Positions 1 through 8,660 of a DNA stretch of 64,000 bases are shown piece by piece. The DNA lies in contig NZ_FNRX01000002.1 of NCBI RefSeq assembly GCF_900105195.1, forward strand, positions 1,178,001-1,242,000, written 5' to 3'. The notes beneath the pieces were generated by a model. It made no database searches, was not told the origin of the DNA, and saw nothing but the letters and a program-made list of their open reading frames with translations. Within the stretch, counting starts at the first letter, position 1, and each line of letters starts with the position of its first letter. Source of the DNA: Rhodococcus pyridinivorans. GTDB lineage: Bacteria; Actinomycetota; Actinomycetes; Mycobacteriales; Mycobacteriaceae. A program made the translations under genes and the position numbers.

Positions 1-1
1 C

Positions 2-262
2 GACGAGATCGTACTCAGCATCCGGGACGACGGCGTCGGGATCGAACCGGGCAGACTCGACGAAGCTCGCGAACAGGGACGCATGGGGGTGTCCAAGTCG
101 ATCGTCGGGCGAGCGGAATGGCTCGGCGGCGTCGCACTGCTCGACAGCGATGTAGGCGAAGGAACCGAATGGGAGATCCGGGTACCGAAGGGGAATGAGT
201 GGCCGAGATCAGCGCGGAAACACACGAGAACAGCACAGAAGAACGCAGCACCGTCAGCGTGA
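2..262 (+). CDS. Sensor histidine kinase, C-terminal part (5' truncated by window edge)
   Basis: About 86 C-terminal residues are visible in frame 2. They hold the end of a HATPase_c domain: the G1 box DDGVGI near the start, then a G2-like stretch ending RAEWLGG, and a final GEGTEWEIRVP strand, the usual end of NarL-type (HisKA_3) kinases. It would autophosphorylate and pass phosphate to the response regulator directly downstream. Its TGA (260-262) lies inside the regulator ORF if that starts at GTG 199, or overlaps its alternative ATG by one base, so the two are translationally coupled. The sensor domain lies outside the window, so the signal is unknown. Confidence 0.8.
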   Translation, partial: DEIVLSIRDDGVGIEPGRLDEAREQGRMGVSKSIVGRAEWLGGVALLDSDVGEGTEWEIRVPKGNEWPRSARKHTRTAQKNAAPSA

Positions 263-888
263 TGGTGGTCGACGACCACCCGATCTGGCGCAACGCCGTC
301 GGACGTGACCTCGAGGAGGCCGGGTTCACCGTCGTCGCCGAGGCCGACGGTGTCGCGAGCGCCGCGCGCCGTGCCGCCGTCGTCCGCCCCGACGTCGTGC
401 TCATGGACATGGCGATGCCCGACGGCACCGGCACCGAGGCGACCCGCGCGGTCCTCGAGGTCTCCCCGGACAGCCGGGTGCTGGTCCTGTCGGCGTCCTC
501 CGAACGCGACGACGTCCTCGGCGCGGTCAAGGCGGGCGCGTCCGGCTATCTCGTGAAGAGCGCCTCGGTGCACGAACTCGTCGACGCCGTCCTCGCGACC
601 GCGCGGGGACAGGCCGTCTTCACCCCCGGACTGGCCGGGCTCGTGCTCGGCGAGTACCGCCGGATGTCGAACGACGTCGCCGACCGGAGACCCCCACCGA
701 CCCTGACCGGCCGGGAGACCGAAGTGTTGCGTCTCGTCGCGAAAGGGTTGTCGGCGAAACAGATCGCAGCGCGACTGACGCTCAGCCACCGCACGGTGGA
801 GAACCACGTCCAAGCGGCGCTACGCAAACTGCAGCTCGCCAACCGCGTCGAACTCACCCGCTACGTCATCGAACAGGGCCTCGAATAG
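199..888 (+). CDS. NarL/FixJ-family response regulator (REC + LuxR HTH)
   Basis: 229 aa two-component regulator. The receiver domain covers about residues 20-140, with acidic pair D25/D26, phosphoacceptor D70 in VVLMDMAMPDG and conserved K120 in GYLVKSA. A LuxR-type helix-turn-helix covers about 168-225 (LTGRETEVLRLVAKGLS, then SHRTVENHV). GTG 199 is chosen because AAGGGGAA (188-195) sits at correct spacing; an internal ATG at 262, overlapping the kinase stop as TGATG, is a real alternative and would remove a 21-residue polar extension that is not part of the fold. It is partnered with the upstream kinase. Its targets cannot be read from the sequence. Confidence 0.92.
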   Translation: MAEISAETHENSTEERSTVSVMVVDDHPIWRNAVGRDLEEAGFTVVAEADGVASAARRAAVVRPDVVLMDMAMPDGTGTEATRAVLEVSPDSRVLVLSASSERDDVLGAVKAGASGYLVKSASVHELVDAVLATARGQAVFTPGLAGLVLGEYRRMSNDVADRRPPPTLTGRETEVLRLVAKGLSAKQIAARLTLSHRTVENHVQAALRKLQLANRVELTRYVIEQGLE

Positions 889-950
889 CGCTCCGCACAG
901 TGGCTCCGACGACTTCGGAGGCATACCGTTCGTCCCGTTAAGCTCAGGGC

Positions 951-1625
951 ATGGAACCGAAGGATCTGCGGGTGTCGGACGCCGAGCGCGAGCACGTCGG
1001 CGAACTTCTGCAGCGGGCGGTCGGGCAGGGAATGCTCTCGCTCGGGGAGTTCACCGAACGGATGGACACCGTCCTCGCGGCCAAGACCCGAGGCGACCTG
1101 AACCAGGTGCTCGTCGACCTGCCCGGTATCCAGATCCGGCCCGAGTTCCAGGAGCAGAATCTGCCGGGCATGTCGCAGGCGCACTATCCGGCGCCGAGTG
1201 CGGCCGGCTACCCCGCGCCGAGTGCAGCTGCTTTCCCCGCGACCGGCCAGGGCGCTCCTCTCGTGATCAAGGGCCGCGTCTCCGGCATCGAACGCAAGGG
1301 TCGCTGGCACGTGCCGCCCGCCGTCGTTCTCGACACCGTCGCGTCCTCCGTGACCCTCGATTTCACCGAAGCGGTGATGCAGACGCAGGTCGTGCGGATC
1401 GACGTGAGCGACTACCTCAGCTCGATCAACATCGTGCTCCCCGCCGAGGCCACGGCCGACGTCAACGGCGTCGAGAACGTCGCGTCGAGCGTGTCGTCGA
1501 AGGTGCGCGGCGGAGCGCCGTACGGACCGCTGCACGTCGTGGTGACAGGCAAGGTCCGCGGCGGGAGCTTCAACGTCACCCATCCGCTGTCCACGCGGCT
1601 GCGGAAGTTCTTCAACGGCAGCTGA
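951..1625 (+). CDS. DUF1707 domain protein
   Basis: 224 aa. The N-terminal ~55 residues match the DUF1707 (SHOCT-like) pattern: DLRVSDAEREHVGELLQ, then GEFTERMDTVLAAKTRGDL. A short Ala/Pro-rich linker with a duplicated YPAPSAA-type motif (about residues 78-100) follows, then a beta-rich C-terminal domain rich in Val and Ser with no cysteine or metal motif. No signal peptide or membrane helix is apparent. DUF1707 is common in actinobacteria, often next to two-component systems, but has no agreed function. It follows the regulator by 62 bases in the same direction and may be cotranscribed with it. It ends in a strong hairpin facing mmpL3. Confidence 0.8.
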   Translation: MEPKDLRVSDAEREHVGELLQRAVGQGMLSLGEFTERMDTVLAAKTRGDLNQVLVDLPGIQIRPEFQEQNLPGMSQAHYPAPSAAGYPAPSAAAFPATGQGAPLVIKGRVSGIERKGRWHVPPAVVLDTVASSVTLDFTEAVMQTQVVRIDVSDYLSSINIVLPAEATADVNGVENVASSVSSKVRGGAPYGPLHVVVTGKVRGGSFNVTHPLSTRLRKFFNGS

Positions 1626-1638
1626 CCCCGGAAACACC

Positions 1639-1667
1639 CGAGGCGACCCGCTCTGCGGGTCGCCTCG
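1639..1667. terminator. Bidirectional hairpin terminator
   Basis: A perfect 13-bp stem (CGAGGCGACCCGC at 1639-1651 with its complement at 1655-1667) and a 3-base loop sit between the converging DUF1707 gene and mmpL3. There is no T tract, as is usual for high-GC actinobacterial terminators. Confidence 0.8.
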
Positions 1668-1682
1668 AGTTCGTTCGTCAGA

Positions 1683-4600
1683 TCAGTCGCGACGCTGCCG
1701 GGCGATCAGCTCACTGACGCTGATCGAACGGCCGCTGTCGGGACCGTGGCGTCCACGCCTCCGCGACTCCGCGTCGTTCTGCTCCGGCTGCGATTCGTCC
1801 GCTCGCGCTTCCGGCCGCTCGCCGGCCGGGCGGGGCGGCTGCTCCGGACCACGGGACCGGGAGGGCAGAGGCGGACGGGGACCGTTCTGTGTCGGCGGCT
1901 GCATGCCCTGCGTCGGCGGCTGCTGAGTGCCCGGCACGGGCGGTCGGGCAGGTCCCTGCGCCGGAGGTCGCTGGGCCTCCGATGTCGGGGGACGTTGCGA
2001 GTCCGGCGCCGAGGGGCGCGGTGCGTCGGAAGTGGGCCTCGGTCGCTGGGCCGAAGACTCCCCGCCGGGCGACGTACGGCGCAACTGCGACAGCCAGTTC
2101 TCGATCGCCTGCGGATCCCGTCCACGACCGGTGCCGGGTTCGCTCGGACGCGGAGCCGGGGCACCGGGCAGAGCTTCCGCATCGCCCGGGACAGCGGGCG
2201 GTCGGATGAAGGACTGCGGCAGCGGCGGCGGAACCTCCCCGCGCTGACGGCGGGGGAGCGGAGGCACCGACGACGGCGACGACGGGTCGGACGCACCGCG
2301 CTGTGTGGCATCGAGCGCACCGCGCTGTGTCTGATCGAGCGCACCGCGCTGCGTGACATCGCGCTGCGGCATCTCGGGGGCACGACGTTCGGGCTTCTCC
2401 GGGACACCCTTCTCCGGGCCTCCGAGCCCCGGAAGAGCCGAGCCGTTGCGCTCGTCCACCGGCGGCCGACCCTCCGGGCGACGACGCGGCTCCGGGATCG
2501 GACGCGACGGACGCCCCGGACCCGTACCGGGCTGCACCGGACGGCTCGCCGGCATCGGACGCCCGGCTGCGGGCGGCACCCGTTCGCCGTTCCGCGGAGC
2601 AGCAGGGGGACGACCGGACGCGGGCGCGGCCGGACGGACCGGGGGGCGGCCCGGGGCCTGCCGTCGCACCGGCGGCGGCGTGAGATCGCGGAGCTTGCGC
2701 TGTTCGGCGGCCGGCCTCGGCGGAGCGATCTTGGGCAGCGGCTGCGTGAGGTCGGAGCCGCCCTCGAAGGCACCTGCCGGGAAGCGGTGCGCGCCCGTGG
2801 CCGCGACCGTCGCCGGCCCGAACATGCCGACGGTGATGAGCTCGGGAACGTCCTCGGGCATCAGTTCGTCGGCGAGGATCGGCTCGCCCAAGCCGATCTT
2901 CTCCTGGATCCGCTTCATCCACGCCGGAGCCCACCAGCAGTCGTCGCCGAGCAGCTTCATCACGGCGGGCACGAGGAACATGCGGATGACGGTCGCGTCG
3001 ATGATCAGCGCGGCGATCATGCCGAACGCGATGTACTTCATCATCACCAGCTCCGAGAACCCGAAGGCACCGGTGACGACGATAAGGATCAGGGCGGCCG
3101 CGGTGATGATGCGACCGGTGTGGGCGGTACCGATACGGATCGACTCGGTGGTGCTCGCCCCCATCGATCTCGCCTCGACCATTCTGGAGAGCAGGAACAC
3201 CTCGTAGTCGGTCGACAGGCCGTACACGATCGCGATGATCAGCACGAGCACCGGCGACATGATCGGCCCCGGGGTGAAGTTGAGCAGGTCGGCGCCGTTG
3301 CCGTCGATGAAGATCCAGGTGAGGATGCCCAGCGTCGAGCCGAGACCCAGGGCGCTCATCAACACGGCCTTGACCGGCAGCACGAGCGAGCCGAACGCCA
3401 GGAACATCAGCAACGTCGTCAACAGCACGACGACCACGACCATCAGCGGCAGGGTCTCGAGCAGGGCCCCGATGGAGTCCTGCTCGATCGCCGGGGTGCC
3501 GCCGACGAGCACTTCGACACCCTCGGGCCATTCGGCTGCGTGCAGGTACTCGACGGTGTCGGCGGACTCGTTGCGGTCGGTCAGACCGGCCTTGAGCACA
3601 CGGACGCCGTCCTTCGCGGGGCCGGTGATCTGGAACTTCTCGACGAGGCCGGGAGCTTCGCTCGCCGTCGTGATGATCTTGTTGAGGTCGCCGCCCTCGG
3701 CGCCGCGGACCACGAGCTTGACCGGCTCGGCGCGCTGGCCGGGGAACAGTTCGTCGAAGGTCTCCTGCGCGACGCGCGTGGGGTGCTCGGGCGGCAGGTA
3801 GGTCTCGTTGATGCCGCCGAACTTGATGCCGGTCAGCGGCATGATGAGCAGCAGCAGGCCGATGACCGTCGGGATGGTCACCTTCATCGGGTTGACCATC
3901 ACCCAGCGGCACAGGCGGCCGAGGAAACTGTTCTCGACCTGCTCGTTCGACTGGATCTGCCCGAAGCGTTTCATGCCGAACTTGTCGATGCGCCTGCCGA
4001 GGATGCTCAGGATGGCGGGCAGGATCGTGATCGACAGCAGGGCAGCCAGTGAGACCGCCGAGATCGCGCCGTAGGCGACCGACTTGAGGAAGCCCTGCGG
4101 GAACAGCACGAGACCACCGAGGCTGGTGACGACCATCGTCGCCGAGAACACCACCGTGCGACCTGCGGTGACGACGGTGCGTCGCACCGCCGCCGGGGTG
4201 TCGTAACCCTCGGCGAGTTCCTCACGGAACCGCGACACCATGAACAGGCCGTAGTCGATCGCCAGGCCCAGGCCGATCAGTGAGACGACCGGTGCGACGA
4301 ACGAGTTGACCTCGGTGAAGTTGGTGATCAACCGGACGATGCCGTTCGCCGCGACGATCGTGAGACCACCGGTGATCAGCGGGAGAGCGGCCGCGACGAC
4401 GCCGCCGAAGACGAAGAACAACAGGATGCCGACGGCCGGGATCGCGAGGATCTCCATGCGCTTGATGTCGTTGGCCATCGTGTCGTTCAGTGCGCCGGAG
4501 ATCGGCTGCAGACCGGCGAGCTGCACGTCGACGCCGTCGATGTAGAAGGCGTCCTTGATCTCGCGGAAGTTGCCGGTCAGCTCCGTGTCGTCCTCGCCGG

Positions 4601-5015
4601 CGATCGCGACCGACGCGATCGCGTGCTGACGCGACGGATCGGCCAGCGACGGCAGCGACGGCGCGTCGTCGGTGGGCCAGTACGCACCGTTGATCTTGAG
4701 GATTTCGTCGGGATGCTCGGCGACCAGCGAGTTCAGGCTGTCGGTGACCTTCGCCGCGAACTCGGGATCGTCGACCGTGCTGCCCTCGGGTGCCGTGTAC
4801 AGCACCAGCACGTCGCCCGCGGTGTCGCGGCCGAAGGTGCCGTCGGCGAGCTTGGCAGCGGCGACGGACTCCGAACCGGGATCGTCCCAGCCGCTCTGGC
4901 TGAGGTGATCGTTCAGGCTCAGCCCGTACCCGGCGAGCGCGAGCAACCCCGCGACCATCACCGCAATGACGGTGAAGCGCGCGCGGTAGACGAGCTCTCC
5001 CCAACGGTCGAACAC
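1683..5015 (-). CDS. mmpL3: MmpL3-type RND transporter (trehalose monomycolate flippase)
   Basis: 1110 aa MMPL/RND inner-membrane protein. TM1 lies near residues 13-32, followed by periplasmic domain 1, TM2-6 (about 185-340), periplasmic domain 2 (about 395-515), TM7-11/12 (about 520-690) and a ~400-residue Pro/Arg-rich cytoplasmic tail. The proton-relay Asp-Tyr pairs of the family are present: D254-Y255 (LAIDYGLFM) and D603-Y604 (STDYEVFLL). Family knowledge: MmpL3 exports trehalose monomycolate with proton motive force and is essential in mycobacteria. Order mmpL3-NYN-trmB then pckA equals Rv0206c-Rv0208c/Rv0211, which supports orthology. The tail is longer than in M. tuberculosis (whole protein about 944 aa there) and holds 8-residue repeats. 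The gene starts 9 bases after the NYN stop, so it is probably in one operon with it. Confidence 0.93.
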   Translation of the reverse strand: MFDRWGELVYRARFTVIAVMVAGLLALAGYGLSLNDHLSQSGWDDPGSESVAAAKLADGTFGRDTAGDVLVLYTAPEGSTVDDPEFAAKVTDSLNSLVAEHPDEILKINGAYWPTDDAPSLPSLADPSRQHAIASVAIAGEDDTELTGNFREIKDAFYIDGVDVQLAGLQPISGALNDTMANDIKRMEILAIPAVGILLFFVFGGVVAAALPLITGGLTIVAANGIVRLITNFTEVNSFVAPVVSLIGLGLAIDYGLFMVSRFREELAEGYDTPAAVRRTVVTAGRTVVFSATMVVTSLGGLVLFPQGFLKSVAYGAISAVSLAALLSITILPAILSILGRRIDKFGMKRFGQIQSNEQVENSFLGRLCRWVMVNPMKVTIPTVIGLLLLIMPLTGIKFGGINETYLPPEHPTRVAQETFDELFPGQRAEPVKLVVRGAEGGDLNKIITTASEAPGLVEKFQITGPAKDGVRVLKAGLTDRNESADTVEYLHAAEWPEGVEVLVGGTPAIEQDSIGALLETLPLMVVVVVLLTTLLMFLAFGSLVLPVKAVLMSALGLGSTLGILTWIFIDGNGADLLNFTPGPIMSPVLVLIIAIVYGLSTDYEVFLLSRMVEARSMGASTTESIRIGTAHTGRIITAAALILIVVTGAFGFSELVMMKYIAFGMIAALIIDATVIRMFLVPAVMKLLGDDCWWAPAWMKRIQEKIGLGEPILADELMPEDVPELITVGMFGPATVAATGAHRFPAGAFEGGSDLTQPLPKIAPPRPAAEQRKLRDLTPPPVRRQAPGRPPVRPAAPASGRPPAAPRNGERVPPAAGRPMPASRPVQPGTGPGRPSRPIPEPRRRPEGRPPVDERNGSALPGLGGPEKGVPEKPERRAPEMPQRDVTQRGALDQTQRGALDATQRGASDPSSPSSVPPLPRRQRGEVPPPLPQSFIRPPAVPGDAEALPGAPAPRPSEPGTGRGRDPQAIENWLSQLRRTSPGGESSAQRPRPTSDAPRPSAPDSQRPPTSEAQRPPAQGPARPPVPGTQQPPTQGMQPPTQNGPRPPLPSRSRGPEQPPRPAGERPEARADESQPEQNDAESRRRGRHGPDSGRSISVSELIARQRRD
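2293..2364. repeat. Three 24-bp tandem repeats inside the mmpL3 tail
   Basis: Units start at 2293, 2317 and 2341. All share GCACCGCGCTG followed by GTGT or CGTG, and the third is the most diverged. On the coding strand each encodes an octapeptide of the QRGALDxT type. The unit length keeps the frame, so copy number can change without breaking the protein. Confidence 0.85.
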
Positions 5016-5024
5016 GTAAGTCTC

Positions 5025-5717
5025 CTATTCGGCGACGCTCTTGCGCCCCACCAGGAGAGCAGAAAGCGGTCGGAACGGCTGCAGCCAGGCACCCTCGTCG
5101 GGCAGCGATTCCAGGCTGACGCGGGGCAGCGGTTCGCGGAACACACCGGGAATGTCCTCGAGATCGAGGAACTGGATGATCTCGGAGGTCACCGCCCAGC
5201 TGGCGTGCTCGCGGAAACCGAGCACCTGGGTCGCGATGCCCTCCTGTGCGAGCCGCTCGAGGGGTTCACGGAACGCCTGCCCGTCGGCGGAGGCCACCAT
5301 GACACCCGCGAGACCTTCCCGGTGCCTCAGCTCGATGTGGTCCAGCATGTCGGAGTCGACATCGCTGTCCTCGTCGATCTTCGGCTTGGCGAACACCGCG
5401 AAGCCCACATTACGCAAGGCCTCGACCCAGGGGCGGACGACGTCCGCGCTGCCGGGGGCGATATTGGTGAACACCGTGGCTTCGGGTTCGAGGGTCGCGG
5501 AGTGCAGACGCGACAGTTCGGCGGTGCGTCCGAGCAGCCACCGGCCGAGAGCGTCGAAGCGCGGGCGGTAGGCCGCGGTGGGCCGGCCGCCGAGGATCGC
5601 GCCGAGGCCCATGTCGAGGTTGGGTGCGTCCCAGACGAGCAGGACCTTTCGGACCGGCTCGACACCGTCGATCGCGGAGGGGTCGGTCACGCCGGGAAGC
5701 TCTTCATGGACACTCAT
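5025..5717 (-). CDS. NYN-domain protein, Rv0207c-like
   Basis: 230 aa soluble protein with NYN (PIN-like RNase fold) features: VWDAPNLDM near residue 30 supplies the first acidic site, DSDVDSDMLDHIE the middle acidic cluster and ASADGQAF the third. These acidic residues bind metal in NYN nucleases, so RNA cleavage or processing is plausible but unproven. The position between trmB and mmpL3 matches Rv0207c. Its ATG overlaps the trmB stop as ATGA (5714-5717), so the two are translationally coupled. The last ~30 residues (RVSLESLPDEGAW onward) form a polar tail. A job tied to MmpL3 is suggested only by conserved linkage. Confidence 0.8.
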   Translation of the reverse strand: MSVHEELPGVTDPSAIDGVEPVRKVLLVWDAPNLDMGLGAILGGRPTAAYRPRFDALGRWLLGRTAELSRLHSATLEPEATVFTNIAPGSADVVRPWVEALRNVGFAVFAKPKIDEDSDVDSDMLDHIELRHREGLAGVMVASADGQAFREPLERLAQEGIATQVLGFREHASWAVTSEIIQFLDLEDIPGVFREPLPRVSLESLPDEGAWLQPFRPLSALLVGRKSVAE

Positions 5718-6460
5718 GCTCCGATCTTCCCCCAGACGAACTCGTTGATAGCGCTACCCACCTGGTGTGCCTTGTCCTCGAACTTGGTGACGGGGCGTTC
5801 GAGGCTGATCGGGGAGGTGCCGGTGAAGCGGGCGAGGCGCGGTTCGGCATCGCCCACCTCGGCGATGGCCTCGGCGTAATCGGCGTGGTCGGTGGCCACG
5901 TGCAGCACTCCACCGGGCTTCAATCGGTCGGCGATCAGAGCGAACGTCGGGGCCTGCAGGAGTCGGCGCTTGTGGTGGCGGGCCTTGGGCCACGGATCCG
6001 GGAAGAACACCCGCACGCCGGTGAGTGACGCGGTGGTCAGCATCTTCTCGAGCACCTCGACGGCGTCGCCGCGCAGGATCCGCAGGTTCCGGATCGGCGC
6101 GTCGGTGTTGCAGCTGCGTTCGATGTTCTGCAGTGTCTGGGCGATGCCGGGCTTGTAGACCTCCACGGCGATGAGGTTCACCTCGGGCTCGGCTTGGGCC
6201 ATAGCGACCGCGGCGGTTCCTGTTCCGGATCCGATCTCGAGGACGAGGGGCGCGGAGCGACCGAACCAGGCGTCGACGTCGAGCGGTTCGTCGCCGACTT
6301 CCTTGCCGAGTTCGGGCCAACGACGGTCCCAGCACTGCTGCTGGGGGTCGGTCAGCGATCCACGGCGGGACCGGAAACTCGTCACCCTGGGGTATAGGCG
6401 GTTCCCGCGGGTCGGGCGCTCCTCGAGCGTCTCGGTGGTGTGCTGATCGGCTTCGTTCAC
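5714..6460 (-). CDS. trmB: tRNA (guanine-N7-)-methyltransferase
   Basis: 248 aa TrmB, which makes m7G46 in tRNA from S-adenosylmethionine. The SAM-binding motif is LEIGSGTGTAAVAMAQ, followed by AVEVYKPGI, and the family signature FFPDPWPKARHHKRR is intact. Upstream in-frame sequence stays open to 6916, but that part is the antisense of the divergent gene at 6596. GTG 6460 (protein begins VNEADQHTTET) is chosen because it gives the normal family length and clears the neighbour. No strong ribosome site is visible, so a slightly different start is possible. It is first gene of the trmB-NYN-mmpL3 operon on the minus strand, matching Rv0208c. Confidence 0.92.
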   Translation of the reverse strand: MNEADQHTTETLEERPTRGNRLYPRVTSFRSRRGSLTDPQQQCWDRRWPELGKEVGDEPLDVDAWFGRSAPLVLEIGSGTGTAAVAMAQAEPEVNLIAVEVYKPGIAQTLQNIERSCNTDAPIRNLRILRGDAVEVLEKMLTTASLTGVRVFFPDPWPKARHHKRRLLQAPTFALIADRLKPGGVLHVATDHADYAEAIAEVGDAEPRLARFTGTSPISLERPVTKFEDKAHQVGSAINEFVWGKIGA

Positions 6461-6595
6461 CGGTCCATTGTCGCGTATTCCGAGAGTGTGTGGCGGGAGT
6501 GACCTGAGTGGCCACAGTGTTTTCTCAGGGAAGCATTCGTTCGGCTGCCTGTCAGCGATCTCTCTGCGACAATTTCCGCCGACGATCGGGGGATC

Positions 6596-7240
6596 ATGAC
6601 GGGGGAGTTGTGGCACCACCTCGCCGCGCAGGTCGAACAACTGGATGCGCAGGCAGGGCGGTTGATTCGCAGGGCGCTGACCGAGCATACGGCCGCGCTG
6701 CGGGTGCAGGTCGCGGGGCGGGCCGGGACCGGCCGGGAGAGCGTCGAGACGCAGGTACGCGAACTGCTGCTCCGCAGGGTCGATATCGAGGGTGGGCGAG
6801 TAGACGCGGCCGTGGGCGGAGTGGCAGTGGACACGCCGGACGGTCCCGACCCGGTCCTCGACGGTGACGTCGTCGTCTACGTCGTGCCGCGTCGTCTCGA
6901 CCCGGCCGTCGCCCATCCGGCCGACCGCGCCGCGCTGACGGCCGTGGATCCTTGTCGCCTCGTCCTCGTGGTGACGGGTGGGACGGATGACAGCGAGTGC
7001 GCTCTCGTCGCGCGTGCGACGGGGGTGCCGCCGGATCAGGTGGTCGCGGTCCGCGATGAGGAACTGCTCGGGGAACGGCTCGCCGCGCGTGCGGTCGTGG
7101 CGCGCCGCCTACGTGACGAGGAGCTCGCCCGGGTCGTGGCGGGCGTCCCGGCGGCACCGCAGGTGCGCGAACTCGTCGAACAGACACTCGACCTGGTCGG
7201 GCTGGACCCGATGGAGTCCGTCGCCGCGGGACTACGGTGA
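6596..7240 (+). CDS. Degenerate P-loop GTPase-like protein A (Rv0209 position)
   Basis: 214 aa, no recognised complete domain. It reads like a shortened dynamin-type GTPase: beta strand plus loop LRVQVAGRAGTGRES stands where a Walker A motif would be but lacks the GK[ST] lysine; DGDVVVYVVPRR resembles the G3 strand; RLVLVVTGGTDD resembles the G4 strand without NKxD/TKxD. N-terminal residues 1-35 look helical. No membrane segment or signal is visible. The stop overlaps the next gene's start as GTGA (7237-7240), so the two proteins are probably made together and may form a complex. It lies between trmB and pckA, where M. tuberculosis has Rv0209. Function unknown. Confidence 0.7.
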   Translation: MTGELWHHLAAQVEQLDAQAGRLIRRALTEHTAALRVQVAGRAGTGRESVETQVRELLLRRVDIEGGRVDAAVGGVAVDTPDGPDPVLDGDVVVYVVPRRLDPAVAHPADRAALTAVDPCRLVLVVTGGTDDSECALVARATGVPPDQVVAVRDEELLGERLAARAVVARRLRDEELARVVAGVPAAPQVRELVEQTLDLVGLDPMESVAAGLR

Positions 7241-8622
7241 CACCGCCGAGCGGACTCGTGGATCCGGCCGACGACGTCCTGCGCCGATGGAACCCGCGCG
7301 GATGGATGGGACTGCACCGGCCGGCCGCGACCGGCGTGCGGGTCGTCGGAGTGCCCGGTTCCGGCGCCGACACGCTGGCAGCGGAGCTACGACCTCTGGG
7401 CGGGCTGGACATCACGGACGACGGCCGCGCCGTCACCCTCGTGGTGTTCGACCCGTCGGCGACGATCGGCCGCACCGAACTCGACCTCGTCCGCTCGGCG
7501 GCAGCCGAGTCGATCGAGGTCGTCTGCGCACTGACGGGCATCGACCGCTTTCCCGACTGGCGTGCGGTCCGCGACGCCGACGTCGAGATCCTGCAGCGGC
7601 ACGCATCCTGGCTGCCGAGGGTCGTGGTCCTGCCCGTGAGCGCCGCGGCCGCTCGGCGGGCACGCGAACTCGAGGACGACGCGAGCGAGGCGGTCCGGCA
7701 GACCCTGCTCACCGCGTCCGGACTCGTCGAACTGCGGGACGTCCTGGCCGCCACGGTCCGGTCGTCACACGACCCGCGACGAGCACGCGCCGCGGTCGTC
7801 GCCGCCACCCGGCCGATGATCGAGGAGGAGATCGGACGACTGAGCGCGGAGGACGAGGAAGGGGGCCTGCGTGCGGAGCGCTCCCGCCTCACAACCGCAG
7901 CACCACCCGCGACCTCCGGCCCCGACCTGCGCCGGCTTCAGGTGACGCTGTTGCAGGAGGTCGCGATGCGCGTGCGGGCGGCGTCCACCGCCGCGGGCGA
8001 GGTGCTCGAGACCGCGGACGCGGATGCGGTGGTCACGACGATCGACACCCACGTCGACGACCTGTGTGCGCGGCTCACCGACGAGACGGCCCGGATCGCA
8101 CCGGGCACTCCGGCGCCGGAACCCACGCGCACCGCCCGCCCACCGCAGACCGCGCGGTCGATGGAGGACACGCTGACGGTGGTCTTCGGTGCGTCGGCAG
8201 GCGCGGGTCTCGGCAGACTGCTCCTCACCCCGTTCGGGGACCTGCCGGGCTGGATGTCGCTGGTGGTCGCGATCGCGTGCGCGGTTCCGGCCGCCGGATG
8301 GCTGATGCGGATCCGTAGGCGAATCGCCTACCGCGACCGGATGCGGCGGTGGATCGCCGACGAGCTCGCGACCGTACGGGCGGAACTCGACACCTGGATC
8401 CGCACCCGCATCCACGAGACGGAACTGCAGTCCACCGCGCTCGCGGTCGCTGCGCGCGACCGGCACGCGACCCGCGTGCGGGAACGCGTCGCCGCGATCG
8501 ACGCGGAGATCGCCCGTCGCCGGGGCGAGCGGCGTGCCCGCACCGCCGCGTGCGAACGCGACCTGGCGGCACTCGGACACATCCCGGAACCGCAAGGTGC
8601 CGGGGTGCGTCCAACCGGATAG
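7237..8622 (+). CDS. Degenerate dynamin-like GTPase-like membrane protein B (Rv0210 position)
   Basis: 461 aa. The N-terminal ~180 residues follow a GTPase layout: VRVVGVPGSGADTLA at the P-loop (lysine missing), VTLVVFDPSATIGRTELDL at G3, ALTGIDRFPDW at G4 (glycine where TKxD has lysine) and VVLPVSAAA at G5. A helical middle region follows, then two hydrophobic segments (FGASAGAGLGRLLL and WMSLVVAIACAVPAAGWLM, about residues 310-350) and an Arg-rich C-terminal coiled region. This is the plan of bacterial dynamin-like proteins, but without the nucleotide-contact lysines. GTG 7237 overlaps the stop of gene A. Membrane-attached remodelling or scaffolding near the MmpL3 locus is inference. Confidence 0.7.
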   Translation: MTPPSGLVDPADDVLRRWNPRGWMGLHRPAATGVRVVGVPGSGADTLAAELRPLGGLDITDDGRAVTLVVFDPSATIGRTELDLVRSAAAESIEVVCALTGIDRFPDWRAVRDADVEILQRHASWLPRVVVLPVSAAAARRARELEDDASEAVRQTLLTASGLVELRDVLAATVRSSHDPRRARAAVVAATRPMIEEEIGRLSAEDEEGGLRAERSRLTTAAPPATSGPDLRRLQVTLLQEVAMRVRAASTAAGEVLETADADAVVTTIDTHVDDLCARLTDETARIAPGTPAPEPTRTARPPQTARSMEDTLTVVFGASAGAGLGRLLLTPFGDLPGWMSLVVAIACAVPAAGWLMRIRRRIAYRDRMRRWIADELATVRAELDTWIRTRIHETELQSTALAVAARDRHATRVRERVAAIDAEIARRRGERRARTAACERDLAALGHIPEPQGAGVRPTG

Positions 8623-8660
8623 GAGCGATCCGGCGCGTGCCGGGTCGGAAAGGGGAGACG

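Noticed and set aside
1746..4052. 768-codon open frame on the plus strand inside mmpL3
   Set aside because: It is the antisense shadow of a GC-rich coding gene; its composition is Arg/His-rich and nonsense-like, and mmpL3 motifs are clear on the other strand.
6461..6916. N-terminal extension of trmB up to 6916
   Set aside because: The added residues do not match any TrmB and are antisense to the divergent gene beginning at 6596.
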